This document shows, piece after piece, positions 35,201 to 47,754 of a stretch of 64,000 nt of DNA. Location: NCBI RefSeq assembly GCF_005870025.1, contig NZ_VATA01000027.1, positions 25,913 to 89,912 on the forward strand, written 5' to 3'. The DNA comes from Poseidonocella sp. HB161398 (lineage in GTDB: Bacteria > Pseudomonadota > Alphaproteobacteria > Rhodobacterales > Rhodobacteraceae). The notes below the pieces were generated by a model, which was not told where the DNA came from, did no database searches, and was given only the letters and a program-made list of their open reading frames with translations. Position 1 is the stretch's first letter; every line of letters begins with the position of its first letter. The position numbers and the translations under genes are program-made.

Positions 35201-38200
35201 GGGCGATGGCGCCGATCGCGTCCCAGGTGGTGATCTGCGAGGCCTCGTCGAAGATCACCAGGTCGAAGGCGGCATGCCCGGCGGGCAGGTACTGCGCAAC
35301 CGAGAGCGGCGACATCAGCACGCAGGGGGCGAGCCGGGTGAAGGCGTCCGGCATTTCCGAGATCAGCGTGCGGATCGGCAGGCTCGGCCGCTGCAGGCCG
35401 AGCTGGTGGCGCAGCACGCCGAGCTCGGAGCGGCGCGGGACGCTGTCGCGGGCGGGCAGGCCGTGGCGGATGCGCGCCATCACCTGGGGCGCGGCCATGC
35501 CGGCGGCGCGCGTTTCCAGCTCGCGGAAGCGGCGGATCGCGTCCTCGTGCCGCCAGTGCGAGAAGCCGCGCAGGCAGGGCTCGTCATCCATCGCCAGGGG
35601 CAGCCACCAGGCGGCATAGGCGGCGGCGAAGGCCCGCGCGGCGCCGGTTTGCAGACGGCCGTCTTCGAGCGCGTCGACCAACGGGGCGAGCCCGGCGGCG
35701 CGGGCCTCGCCGCTGATGCCAACCCAGCGGGTCCAGTCCTCCAGATGCGCGCGGCTCGACAGCAGGGTCTCGAGCGCTTCGGCGAGCGATGCCAGGGGCG
35801 CTGTCCCGGGCGCCTGTCCGGCGGTTTCGGCGAAGGCCGCGGCGGCCTCTGTCCAGGTCTCGCGGCAGTCCCGGAAGGCAGTGAGCGCCTCGCGCAGCGC
35901 GCCGGGGCCGCGGGCGGCCAGGCTCTGCCGGGCGGCAAGCCAGCGGGCGGGATCGGCGACACGCCCGGCAAGACCGTCGAAGGTGGCGCGCAGCGCGGCC
36001 GCCTCGGCGGTCCAACGCGTCAGCCGCGCCTCGTCGGTTTCGGCCCCGTCGAAGGCAGGGCAGCCCGTCAGCGGCAGCGCGTCGATTTCCGCGCGCAGCT
36101 CTCGCGCCTCGGCAAGGGCGGGGATGTCGCGTTCGGGATCGGCCCGGCCGCCGGTCGCGTAGGTCTGCAAGAGCTTCCGCAGCGAGGACAGCGCCAGCGC
36201 GGAAAGCGGCCAGATCTTCGCCTGCGCCCGGCGCCAGTCGGCATCGAGCTGGTCGAGCGGGATGCGCTCCAGCCGGTCCATCGGATAGTCGGCGGAGAGC
36301 CGCGCCCCGGCCGCGCGATAGTCCGGGGCGAGCCGGGCCAGGTCGGCGGCGGCGGCTTCAAGCGCCTGCGTGTCGCGCTCCAGCGCCCAGCCGACATCCT
36401 CGCCGGTTTCCGGGACCGCGGCCAGTGTGGCGAGCGCGTCGAGATGCTCCGGCGCGCCGTCGGGATCGGGCTGCAGCCCGGCGAGACCGGCGGCCTTCTG
36501 GGCGGCAGCGGCCAGCGCGCGGGTCGCGGCGGCCAGCGTCTCCGCCTCATCGAACAGCGCGGCCTGCCAGGCGAAGGACCAGTACCCGGCGGCGACCAGC
36601 TCCAGCGGCGGCCGGCCGGCGACGATTTCATGGCAGCGCTCGACCGCGGCGGCCAGGCGTTCGAGCCGCGCATAGCTTTCGGCGTCATGGGCGTCGCGCC
36701 CGGCGAAGGACAGCGCGAAGGGCTGCTCCGCCCCGGCCGCGCGGCCGATCGCCTGGTAGACGCTGAAACCCTGGCTGCCGCTCCGGTGCAGCGCGGCGAC
36801 ATATTGGTTCAGCGTGTCGCGCGTCCCGGCCAGCTCGCCGGTCACCTGCGCCCAGTCCGCGCCCTCGGCCTCGGCGGCGCGGTCCCAGCTGCGGCCGAGC
36901 TGGTCGAGCACCGACTTGCGGTCCGACTTGTTCGAATGCAGCTCCAGCACCGCATCGGCGAGCCCGTGCGCCGTCAGCCGCCGGTGCACCACGTCGAGCG
37001 CGGCGGATTTCTCGGCGACGAACAGCACCGTCTTCCCGGCGGCCAGGCACTGGGCGATCATGTTGGCGATCGTCTGGCTCTTGCCGGTCCCGGGCGGGCC
37101 GATCAGCACGAAATCATGCCCTTCCTGCGCGGCCAGAACCGCGGCGAGCTGCGAGGAATCCGCCGGCAGCGGCGTGAAGAGATCGGCCGGGGCGACGCGG
37201 CGGTCGAGCTCCTCGGGCCGGGGCAGGGCGGGGGCGTCCCCGGCGAGGAAGGGCTCGGCGGGGTTGTCGACCAGATGGCGCACCAGCGGGCTTTCCCGCA
37301 GGCTGGCGGTGCGGTCGACAAGGTCCTTCCACATCAGGAACTTGGCGAAGGAGAAGGTCGACATCGCCAGATCCTCGACCACCTCGAACCCGGCGATGTC
37401 GCGCACCTTGCGGCGCAGGATCTCGAAGATCAGCGGCAGGTCGTAGCCGCTGCCGTCGCGGGGCAGCTCGCCCTCCAGCTCGGGGATCTCCAGGTCGAAA
37501 TCGCGCTTGAGGAATTCCAGCAGCGTGGCGTTGAAGCGGACCTCGTCCTCGTGGGTCTCGATGACGAAATCCGACTGCGCCGAGCGGCGGGTGATGCGCA
37601 CCGGGATCAGCAGCATCGGCGCGCGGTAGCTGCGGCTGTCGCCCTCGGATTTCTTCCAGCGCAGGAAGCCCGCGGCGAGGAACAGCGTGCTGGTCCCGCC
37701 CTCCTGCATGTCGCTCTTGGCGCGGCGGTAGAGCGCCAGCAGCCGCGCCTCGGTGTCCTTCGCGGTCAGCGGCACGGCGATCCGGCCCTTCTCGAAGGCG
37801 TCGCGGCAGAGCGTGGCGAGAAGCTCGGCCTCTTCCGCGGGGCCGAGGTCGCGGGCGCCGAGCTGGCTGTCTTCCTTCAGCGCCAGCGCGCGGAACTTGC
37901 GCCCGCCGGCCAGCTGGTCCTCCAGGAGCGCGACATCGGGGCAGAGCAGCGGCAGCGTCTGCTTGGTGTCGCGGAAATTCAGCAGCCGGTTGCGCAGCGA
38001 CAGGTCGAGCAGCTTGCGCTGCCAGCGCGAGATCCGGTCGGCCGGGCTGTCGGGCTCCTCCTCCACCAGATCGCCGGGCAGGAAGCCCAGATCGAGCGGT
38101 TTCGGCAGGGCGGCGGGGCTGGCGGCATCCTGGTCCCCGGCCTCTTCCTCGGCCGGGCGGTGGCTGGCCAGCGGACGGATCCGGGCGGCGCGGGCGCGGC

Positions 38201-39191
38201 GGATATCGACCGCCATGGCGAAGGCGTGCTCGTTGCGCTCGGCGACCGGATCGCGCCCGGCCAGGGCGGCGGCCTCGAACCCGGCCGCGGGCCGCTCGCA
38301 AAGCAGTGTGGTTTCCAGCAGCACCAGCTCGCGGGCATCGACGGCCTTGCGCACCGCCATCACGTCGGGCTCGGTCACCGCGCCGAAATCGCGGTCGCTC
38401 AGCCAGACGCCGACCCAGGCATGGCTCTCGGCGAAGAGCACCACGGGGTTCAGCCCCGCGGCCTCGAAGGCGGCGGCCAGCAGCAGCGCGCTGTCGAGGC
38501 AGGTCGCCAGCCCTTCGGCGCGGATGCGGGCGGGGGTGCGGATCTTCTGGCCGCGCGCCTCGAAGGAGGCCGGGGGCACGGCATAGGACAGGCCCATCGC
38601 GGTGGCCGCCGACCAGATCGCCCCGGCCAGCATCCAGGCGCGGCCCGGATCGCCCGACTGGTAGCCGTCGATCGCGCCCTTCATCCCGGCGGCCTCCAGA
38701 AGGTCGGCGGCCTCCTTCAGCAGCCCGGCGACGACCGCGTCATTGGGCGAGACATAGGCGGCCAGAAGCGGCGCCATCTCGCCGAGCCCGCCCCATTCGT
38801 CGCGGGCCAGCATCTCGATCCGGCGGGTCTCGCGCAGCAGCTCGCGGCCGTTTTCCGCGACGGTCAGGGTCAGGCTGCCGAATTCCGCCTCGTCGAGCCC
38901 GGCCAGGATCTGGTCGTCGAGCACCGTCTCCAGCCCCGGCAGCGCGCGCATGTCGCCCGGGGAGAGCCGGTCGAGCGTCCAGCTGCGCGGCCGCAGGAGG
39001 GCCGGGGCGCTTTCCAGCGTGACGGTCAGCCCCTCGAGCTGCCGCTGGCCGCGATTGGCCAGGGACAGCGTCCGCAGAATGGACACGCCGTTCTGGGCGG
39101 ATGCGAAATTCACTCTTGCCGACGTGTCGAAGCACAGCTCCAGCACGTCTTCCTGTTCGAGCCTCGGCTCGACTGCTTCCATCTCGGACAT
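32283..39191 (-). CDS. giant transglutaminase-like/DUF4011/SF1 helicase/Vsr-like nuclease/DUF3320 protein
   Basis: 2302 residues. Domains in order: an N-terminal beta-rich region; a transglutaminase-like core with Cys231 (LATCLDSALLL) and His257 (AESHAWVGVW) followed by Asp; DUF4011 from ~388 (WQRKLLDLSLRNRLLNFRD); an SF1 helicase with Walker A GPPGTGKS near 696, DEAS box near 1313 and VAVTRARCELHV near 1549; a Vsr/PD-(D/E)XK-like nuclease (~1654-1700, GIECDGATYHSS, NLGWTIFRIWSTDWF); a ~410-residue Pro/Ala/Glu/Ser-rich, probably disordered stretch; and a C-terminal DUF3320-like domain. DUF4011-helicase-Vsr proteins have been reported as phage-defence candidates (recalled from the literature, not checked). 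ATG at 39191 was preferred to upstream frame extension. It lies 220 nt after gyrB on the same strand. Confidence 0.9.
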   Translation of the reverse strand: MSEMEAVEPRLEQEDVLELCFDTSARVNFASAQNGVSILRTLSLANRGQRQLEGLTVTLESAPALLRPRSWTLDRLSPGDMRALPGLETVLDDQILAGLDEAEFGSLTLTVAENGRELLRETRRIEMLARDEWGGLGEMAPLLAAYVSPNDAVVAGLLKEAADLLEAAGMKGAIDGYQSGDPGRAWMLAGAIWSAATAMGLSYAVPPASFEARGQKIRTPARIRAEGLATCLDSALLLAAAFEAAGLNPVVLFAESHAWVGVWLSDRDFGAVTEPDVMAVRKAVDARELVLLETTLLCERPAAGFEAAALAGRDPVAERNEHAFAMAVDIRRARAARIRPLASHRPAEEEAGDQDAASPAALPKPLDLGFLPGDLVEEEPDSPADRISRWQRKLLDLSLRNRLLNFRDTKQTLPLLCPDVALLEDQLAGGRKFRALALKEDSQLGARDLGPAEEAELLATLCRDAFEKGRIAVPLTAKDTEARLLALYRRAKSDMQEGGTSTLFLAAGFLRWKKSEGDSRSYRAPMLLIPVRITRRSAQSDFVIETHEDEVRFNATLLEFLKRDFDLEIPELEGELPRDGSGYDLPLIFEILRRKVRDIAGFEVVEDLAMSTFSFAKFLMWKDLVDRTASLRESPLVRHLVDNPAEPFLAGDAPALPRPEELDRRVAPADLFTPLPADSSQLAAVLAAQEGHDFVLIGPPGTGKSQTIANMIAQCLAAGKTVLFVAEKSAALDVVHRRLTAHGLADAVLELHSNKSDRKSVLDQLGRSWDRAAEAEGADWAQVTGELAGTRDTLNQYVAALHRSGSQGFSVYQAIGRAAGAEQPFALSFAGRDAHDAESYARLERLAAAVERCHEIVAGRPPLELVAAGYWSFAWQAALFDEAETLAAATRALAAAAQKAAGLAGLQPDPDGAPEHLDALATLAAVPETGEDVGWALERDTQALEAAAADLARLAPDYRAAGARLSADYPMDRLERIPLDQLDADWRRAQAKIWPLSALALSSLRKLLQTYATGGRADPERDIPALAEARELRAEIDALPLTGCPAFDGAETDEARLTRWTAEAAALRATFDGLAGRVADPARWLAARQSLAARGPGALREALTAFRDCRETWTEAAAAFAETAGQAPGTAPLASLAEALETLLSSRAHLEDWTRWVGISGEARAAGLAPLVDALEDGRLQTGAARAFAAAYAAWWLPLAMDDEPCLRGFSHWRHEDAIRRFRELETRAAGMAAPQVMARIRHGLPARDSVPRRSELGVLRHQLGLQRPSLPIRTLISEMPDAFTRLAPCVLMSPLSVAQYLPAGHAAFDLVIFDEASQITTWDAIGAIARGRQAVIVGDPKQLPPTNFFGRSDDSEEELPETEKDLASILDEVASAGIPTRQLDWHYRSRDEALIAFSNWHYYGGRLVTFPSPATETDAVQLHQIDGTYGRGRGRTNEAEARAIVRLAVDRMARWLELPEEQRQTLGVITFNAEQQALILDLFDEERRRDPALEWFFEEAREEPVIVKNLENIQGDERDVMLFSITFGPDAAGRLSMAFGALNGDGGEKRLNVAVTRARCELHVFASIRADQIDLERSRALGVRHLKGFLDYAARGSDALPATDEGSVGPVANPFEAAVKAAIEAKGWELRPQIGVSGFRIDLGVVHPDHAGVYLAGIECDGATYHSSATARDRDKVRQAVLENLGWTIFRIWSTDWFKTPGAVAERMHETLVAHLEADRTRRAADAEARAARGPVALLAAPEEAEPTLGPARDGTAGAEEGALPAVEKADPAEAGTDLAEAHTVAAKSEIPPGPAIPDAPFADPIDETETPHGSRETPSAANGAENVQYDPTVTAAAPSAPNSADSALASDTPPVPGGTGSATAGPGSPHDGPENDAIIQKVDASTPPELDAEALLPPDEDTPFPAQSHADRSSRRAEATVRTGILSASPDQPPETSPGPAPGNRASAETNAPSTSLPAEIVGSAEAYPAPSQPERSGPPLPANAGHGKKDAQPDHAAVPDAPTDRATALSGAEEGASASPAEEAARQASPLRGAASEHEARGPADEPLRDHAPGPVLPGAIAPQEAHAARDQSSAGPAPNSADAVGQQGKVPAAEPGPRSPVTAAGIDEESAPTLTTEPGTPEGKSLGKKEDSGSTAAPSPSAGAAVPDPERFYDPDYGPELEALIAEIVRDEGPLPLTLLGRRVAAAHGWQRTGRRIAERVRNALGQVELHPEEDTEFVWELGRHAIRVPFRPGLDRALREISRSEIAGLCDAHAAELDAEEDPPLLLARLAGISRLSSDARSYLEACLAWRRDTGGG

Positions 39192-39411
39192 TTCCAAGCC
39201 TATCTGCGCCTCCGGGCCAGTGCTGCACAGGCCCGGCCGGCTGTCAACGCGATCCACGCGGATGTGTCCCGGCCGGAGGCTCCGGCGGGAAATGGCGTGG
39301 ACAGGGCCCGGCCAAGGCGCCATCCGTCTGGGCGGAAAGGGAAATTTTCAGCGTGGTTCCGCCCGCCTCGGGGCGCGCGGAACCGGGGTCTTCGGCGGGC
39401 TGCAGCCCGGA

Positions 39412-41829
<2,418 letters not shown>

Positions 41830-41909
41830 TCACGCGGGTCCTTCTTAATCCTGCCATCTTATACGAACCGGGCGCGGAAATGTCACGCAATTGGGGCGCT
41901 TTTTCCTCC

Positions 41910-42530
41910 CTAAGTGAAGGGAATCACGCAGCCCACCAGGATCAGCAGGATGCCCGCGATCCGGTTCATCCGCGCCAGCGCCGTGCCGGAGGCGAGCAGC
42001 GCGCGCAGCCTGTGGACAAAGGCGGCGAGGATCAGGTTCCCGATCAGCGGCACGGCCGCCGACAGCGCCGTGATCGCGGCGATGTCCCAGGCGGTGACCC
42101 GGTCGAGATCGAAGAAGCCGGGCAGCACCCCCATGTAGAAGAGGATCGCCTTGGGATTGCCGAGGATCACCGCCACGCCGGCGGCGAAGCCCGCCCACAT
42201 GCCGGGACGGGTCAGCCGGCTGTCCTGGCCGATGCGCCTGCCGGCATGGCGGATCAGCCCGATCCCCATGATCCAGAAGATCGCCGCCGCCACCCAGCGC
42301 AGCACGCTCAGGAAGTCGCCCCAGACCGAGACGATCCAGCTGACGCCGAGAATGGCCAGCAGCGGCCAGAGCACGTCGCCGATCACCACGCCGAGCGCCA
42401 GCGGCCAGGCCGAGGCGAAGCCGCCCGAGAGCGCCCGCGCCAGGAGCGCCACCCAGACCGGTCCGGGGGTCATGAACAGGATGAAGAGCGCTCCGGCATA
42501 GAGCGCCAGATCGGCAATGGAGACGGTCAT
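41910..42530 (-). CDS. LysE/RhtB family amino-acid exporter
   Basis: 206 residues and six hydrophobic segments. The N-terminal family signature is visible (LFILFMTPGPVWVALLARALSGG), as is the central GNPKAILFYMGVLPGFFDL motif. It probably exports an amino acid or derivative across the inner membrane, and the substrate cannot be predicted. Its start overlaps the upstream VOC gene by 4 nt, and it lies between that gene and gyrB. Confidence 0.92.
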   Translation of the reverse strand: MTVSIADLALYAGALFILFMTPGPVWVALLARALSGGFASAWPLALGVVIGDVLWPLLAILGVSWIVSVWGDFLSVLRWVAAAIFWIMGIGLIRHAGRRIGQDSRLTRPGMWAGFAAGVAVILGNPKAILFYMGVLPGFFDLDRVTAWDIAAITALSAAVPLIGNLILAAFVHRLRALLASGTALARMNRIAGILLILVGCVIPFT

Positions 42531-42952
42531 GCCGGCAGCGTCAGGGATCCGTCGTCGCCCAGCGGCCAGAACGGGTTCATCGCGACTTCCCAGACATGGC
42601 CGTCGGGATCGGCGTAATAGCCGGAATAGCCGCCCCAGAACACCTTCTCGGGCGCCTTGAGCGCCGTGGCCCCGGCCGTGAGCGCCGCGGCGAAGGCGGC
42701 ATCGACCTCGGTCTCAGTGGCGAAATTCTGCGCCAGCGTCACCGCGCCGGTGCCCAGATCGGCGCCCGGACGGCCCTGGTCCTCGGCCAGTGCGGCGCGG
42801 CCGAAGAGCCCCAGCGCCAGCCCGTTCATCTGGTAGAAGGCGACGCCGTCCTGCTCCTGCGCCGGCACCCAGCCAAGCGCCGCGTAGAAGGCCTTGGCCC
42901 GGGCGAGGTCCTCGACCCCGAGAGTGATGAGCGTCACGCGCTGCGGGGTCAT
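42527..42952 (-). CDS. VOC (glyoxalase/bleomycin-resistance) family protein
   Basis: 141 residues with two beta-alpha-beta-beta-beta modules of the vicinal-oxygen-chelate fold: LITLGVEDLARAKAFYAALGW opens module 1, FWGGYSGYYADPDGHVWEVAMNP closes module 2 (both read in pieces). Metal-ligand positions are only partly obvious (His and Glu in the DPDGHVWEV strand). The substrate is unknown. It overlaps recF upstream and the LysE gene downstream by 4 nt each, so the three are translationally coupled. Confidence 0.88.
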   Translation of the reverse strand: MTPQRVTLITLGVEDLARAKAFYAALGWVPAQEQDGVAFYQMNGLALGLFGRAALAEDQGRPGADLGTGAVTLAQNFATETEVDAAFAAALTAGATALKAPEKVFWGGYSGYYADPDGHVWEVAMNPFWPLGDDGSLTLPA

Positions 42953-44055
42953 GATGGCGCCTCCATCCGGCTGGTCCCGTCCTCGTCCTTCACCTCGATC
43001 CGCTGGGCGTCGATCTCCCCCGGCTCGAACAGCTCCGCTCCGGTGCCGGTCATCCAGGCCTGCGCGCCGAGCCGCTGCAGTTCCTCATAAAGCGCCGCGC
43101 GGCGGTCCTTGTCCAGATGCGCCGAGACCTCGTCGAGCAAGAGCAGCGGCGGCGCGCCGGTCTCCTCCGCCAGTGCCCGGGCATTGGCCAGGATCAGCGA
43201 CAGCAGCAGCGCCTTCTGCTCGCCGGTGGAACTCTGCGCGGCGGAAACGCCCTTGGCGGCATAGACCGCCTGCAGATCGGCACGGTGCGGCCCGACCAGC
43301 GTCCGCCCGGCGCGCAGGTCGCGCGCCCGGCTGTCGCGCAGCGCGGCGCGCAGCGCCTCGCGGTCTGCCGGGCAGGGCGCCTCCTCGGGATCGGCAATCG
43401 CCAGCGCCGCCTTGGGAAAAGCCGGATCGCCCGCCGCCTGCGCCGCCTCCAGCCGCAGGAGCACCGAGGCGCGCGCCGCGATGATCGCGGCCCCGGCCCC
43501 GGCCATCTGCGCCTCCAGCGCCTGGTACCAGTGCGGGTCGCGGATCTCGTCCTTCAGCAGCCGGTTGCGGTCGCGCATCGCCTTCTCGTAGGCCAGCGTC
43601 GCCTCGGCATGGCCGGGCTCGAAGCTCAGTACCATCCGGTCGAGAAAGCGCCGCCGCCCCTCCGCCGCCTCGATCCACAGCCGGTCCATCGCCGGGATCA
43701 GCCAGACCAGCCGGACGATCCGCCCCAGCGCGGTCTGGGTCGCCGCCTTGCCGTCGATGCGCACCTGGCGGGACTGGCCGGGCGCGGCCCAGGTCTCGAT
43801 CTCGTGCCGCCCCGAGGGCGCCTCCACCTCGGCGCGGATCTTCCAGCCGAGCGCTTCGGGCCGGCGGATCAGCTCCTCCGCCGCGGCGCGGCGCAGCCCG
43901 CGCCCCGGAGACAGCAGCGAGACGGCTTCGATCAGGTTGGTCTTGCCCGCCCCGTTCGGTCCGAAAAGCGCAACCGGCCGCCCGTCGAGCGCAAGCGTCG
44001 CGCGGCGGTGGGAACGGAAATGCGAGAGGGTCAGCGAGGCGACGCGCAGGGCCAT
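42949..44055 (-). CDS. recF: DNA replication and repair protein RecF
   Basis: 368 residues, an SMC-like ABC ATPase that loads RecA at gaps with RecO and RecR. Walker A is GPNGAGKT (32-39), the signature is STGEQKALLLSLILANA, and Walker B is PPLLLLDEVSAHLD. The start at 44055 (MALRVASLTLSHFRSH) matches the usual N-terminus. The longer frame adds ten unconserved residues. In many genomes recF is followed directly by gyrB, but here VOC and LysE genes intervene. Confidence 0.96.
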   Translation of the reverse strand: MALRVASLTLSHFRSHRRATLALDGRPVALFGPNGAGKTNLIEAVSLLSPGRGLRRAAAEELIRRPEALGWKIRAEVEAPSGRHEIETWAAPGQSRQVRIDGKAATQTALGRIVRLVWLIPAMDRLWIEAAEGRRRFLDRMVLSFEPGHAEATLAYEKAMRDRNRLLKDEIRDPHWYQALEAQMAGAGAAIIAARASVLLRLEAAQAAGDPAFPKAALAIADPEEAPCPADREALRAALRDSRARDLRAGRTLVGPHRADLQAVYAAKGVSAAQSSTGEQKALLLSLILANARALAEETGAPPLLLLDEVSAHLDKDRRAALYEELQRLGAQAWMTGTGAELFEPGEIDAQRIEVKDEDGTSRMEAPS

Positions 44056-44165
44056 GGCGGCCGGGTTAGCGCGTTTTGCCGCCAATTGGAAACCCCGGCC
44101 TGCGCGGCGGCTGGATCTGCGCCCGGAGCGTGCCTATCTTGAGGAAAAGAGGAGACCGACCGAAG

Positions 44166-44450
44166 ATGCCGCTGGCCCTTCCGCTTTCGCCGATTTTCTG
44201 GACCATCTTCCGCTATGCGCTGATCGCCGGGCTCGCTGCCGCGGCGGCGCGGCGCGCCGATCCGGTGCCGCGCGACCAGCGCGTCGAGGACGTGCTCGAC
44301 AGTCTCGATGACGGGCTGCGCCTGCGCCGCGACGAGGACACGACCCGCATCGCCGCCAAGGCCGGGCACTCGCTGCGCCTCGGGCCGAACGGGCCGGGCC
44401 TGCGGATGGAATTCGCCGGGCTGGGCCGCCTGAAGCTCCACCGGCTGTGA
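44166..44450 (+). CDS. small conserved protein with N-terminal hydrophobic segment
   Basis: 94 residues. A hydrophobic N-terminal stretch (about 5-28, LSPIFWTIFRYALIAGLAAAAA) is followed by an acidic helix (VEDVLDSLDDGLRL) and a basic C-terminal part ending GRLKLHRL. It looks like a membrane-anchored cytoplasmic protein. I recall similar unnamed proteins in Rhodobacterales but no function. It is divergent from recF, with 110 nt between the starts and a purine-rich GAGGAAAAGAGGAG upstream. Confidence 0.65.
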   Translation: MPLALPLSPIFWTIFRYALIAGLAAAAARRADPVPRDQRVEDVLDSLDDGLRLRRDEDTTRIAAKAGHSLRLGPNGPGLRMEFAGLGRLKLHRL

Positions 44451-44459
44451 CCCGCGCCT

Positions 44460-44483
44460 CCCTCTCCCCCGCGGGGGAGAGGG
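44460..44483. repeat. 24-bp perfect palindrome (interspersed-repeat-like, probable bidirectional terminator)
   Basis: CCCTCTCCCCCG and its exact complement CGGGGGAGAGGG abut, followed by GCCGGGGTGAGGGG. This is the familiar wording of short intergenic repeats scattered through many GC-rich proteobacterial genomes. It lies between two convergent genes. Confidence 0.75.
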
Positions 44484-44541
44484 CCGGGGTGAGGGGCGTG
44501 ATGCCGTGCGAGAGGCGCCCCCGATCCGAGGGCGCCCGGGC

Positions 44542-45174
44542 TTATTTCGTGCCGAACATCCGGTCGCCGGCATCGCCGAGCCCGGGACGGATATAGCCGT
44601 GCTCGTCGAGCCGCTCGTCGATCGAGGCGGTGTAGATCGGCACGTCGGGATGGTCGCGGGTCAGCGTCTCGATCCCTTCGGGCGCGGCCAGGAGGCAGAG
44701 GAACTTCATGTTCCGCGCGCCCACTTCCTTCAGCCGGGTCAGCGCGGCGGAGGCGGAATTCGCCGTGGCCAGCATCGGGTCGACCACGATCACCGGACGG
44801 TCCTCGATATCGGAGGGCACCTTCAGGTAGTACTCGACCGCGACCAGAGTCTCGGGATCGCGGTAGAGGCCGATATGGCCGACGCGGGCCTGCGGCACCA
44901 GGTCGAGCACGCCTTCGAGAAGCCCGTTCCCGGCGCGCAGGATCGAGACCAGCACCAGCTTCTTGCCCTCGATCTGCGGCGCCATCATCGGCTCCAGCGG
45001 GGTCTCGATGGCGGTCTTCTCCAGCGGCAGGTCGCGCATCACCTCATAGGCCAGCAGATGGGCGATCTCGCGCAGGAGGCGGCGGAAATCGGCGGTGGGC
45101 GTTTCCGTCTTGCGCATCTGGGTCAGCTTGTGCTGGACCAGCGGATGGTCGACGACGGTGACGTGATCGGTCAT
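44542..45174 (-). CDS. upp: uracil phosphoribosyltransferase
   Basis: 210 residues. It converts uracil and PRPP to UMP. The PRPP-binding loop [18 protein letters not shown] is intact, [18 protein letters not shown] is standard, and the uracil-binding end [16 protein letters not shown] closes the protein. It follows the DUF1688/URC4 gene by 21 nt and URC1 before that. In this setting it corresponds to URC6 of the yeast-type uracil degradation pathway, so its product may feed catabolism as well as salvage. Confidence 0.97.
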   Translation of the reverse strand: MTDHVTVVDHPLVQHKLTQMRKTETPTADFRRLLREIAHLLAYEVMRDLPLEKTAIETPLEPMMAPQIEGKKLVLVSILRAGNGLLEGVLDLVPQARVGHIGLYRDPETLVAVEYYLKVPSDIEDRPVIVVDPMLATANSASAALTRLKEVGARNMKFLCLLAAPEGIETLTRDHPDVPIYTASIDERLDEHGYIRPGLGDAGDRMFGTK

Positions 45175-45195
45175 TCAGGCGGCCTTTCGGGGTCT

Positions 45196-46414
45196 TCAGA
45201 AAACAGTTCCGGTGGAGAGGATGTCGATCGGCGGCGTGCCGCCCGGACGCTTCGCGCGCGCCAGCCTGCGGCCGGTCGCCCAGGTGCCGCCCTCGAGCAC
45301 GGCGGCCAGAGGCAGCTCCTCGGCCGAGAGCCGCAGCCGCTTGCGCACCAGCGCGGCCACCTTGTCGAGCAGGATCACCGTCAGCGCCCGCCATTCGACG
45401 ATCAGCGCGCTGCCCGGCGCCTGCGGCTTCGCCGCCTCGCGCGGATGGCGCAGCGCGATCACCCCGGTATCGAGGAAGAGCCCGCCATTGCGGTACTCGG
45501 CCAGCCCGGTCAGCCGGTCGAGCCCGGTCACCTTGATGCCCGCCCGCTCCATCGGCTCGATCAGCGAATAGCTCAGCCACTGGCTGAGCTTGTGGAACGG
45601 CACGAGCCCGGGGGCGGGGGCCTGCGGATGCGGCCAGCAATCGCCCAGCGACACGCCGTCGAGCACGGGACGGTCCTCGCCCCAGATCGGCGAGAGCGTC
45701 TTGAGGATGACCCGCAGGATGGTCTCGGCCGGCAGCCCGTCCTCGTCGGCGAGCCCGGCCAGGTGGTCGGCGATCTGCCCCAGCCGGGGCGTGTCGCCGA
45801 AGACCAGCGGCTGCGCCTCGACGGCCTTCCCCAGCGCGGCGATCAGCGCGGCGCGGCCCTCGAGCCCCTCCAGCGGATTGTCCTCGGTGACCTGGAACCC
45901 CGCGGCCAGCGCCTCCGCCGAGAAGCGCGACAGCCGCGCGGTCGTGGTGCCGGGCCCCGTGCCGCTGCCGAAGGCCCCGGCCATGAACATGTCGAGCGAG
46001 GCCAGCGCCAGCCCCTCGGAGCGGGCGAATTCGGCGCCGGTATCGGGGTCGTGATAGGTCCAGAGCGGCCCGGCCCCGGCATCGAGCAGCACCGAGACGA
46101 TGGCCAGCTCGCATTCCAGCCGCGCCATCTCCTGCGGCGGCACGTCGAGCTTGGCCGCCTGCTCGGCCCAGCGGTCGCGGCGGTCGAGCACGAAGTGGCG
46201 CCAGCGCGAATGCGGCGGCACGGCGAGGTCGGGATAAGTCTCGAGGATGGTCGCGACCACTTCCTCGGCGGCGATCTCCAGCCGGTCGGGATCGACGGTG
46301 AAATGGTCGAGCCGCCCGGCCACGCCGAGATCGTAGAGCGCGCCGCATTGCGCGCGGATCGCGTCCGGGCTCTGCAGCCAGTCCGCTGTGGCGGCCGTGT
46401 CGGCCTCGGCCAGG

Positions 46415-46428
<14 letters not shown>
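45196..46428 (-). CDS. DUF1688 family protein (URC4-type, uracil catabolism)
   Basis: 410 residues of the DUF1688/URC4 family (WLQSPDAIRAQCGALYDLG near the N-terminus, SRWRHFVLDRRDRW, FHKLSQWLSYSLIEPMERAG, and a closing TGTVF). URC4 is required for uracil breakdown in the yeast Lachancea kluyveri, and its exact reaction is not known to me. It overlaps the upstream GTP cyclohydrolase II-like gene by 14 nt and precedes upp by 21 nt. The trio is the diagnostic URC gene set. Confidence 0.9.
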
Positions 46429-47662
<1,234 letters not shown>

Positions 47663-47754
47663 TGGGGCACTCCAGTACGAATTGCAGATCCCGATGTAAG
47701 ACCTTAGCGGGGCCTCCGGTCAAGGATGGCGTTGCGCCGGCCCGGCCGCCCTCC

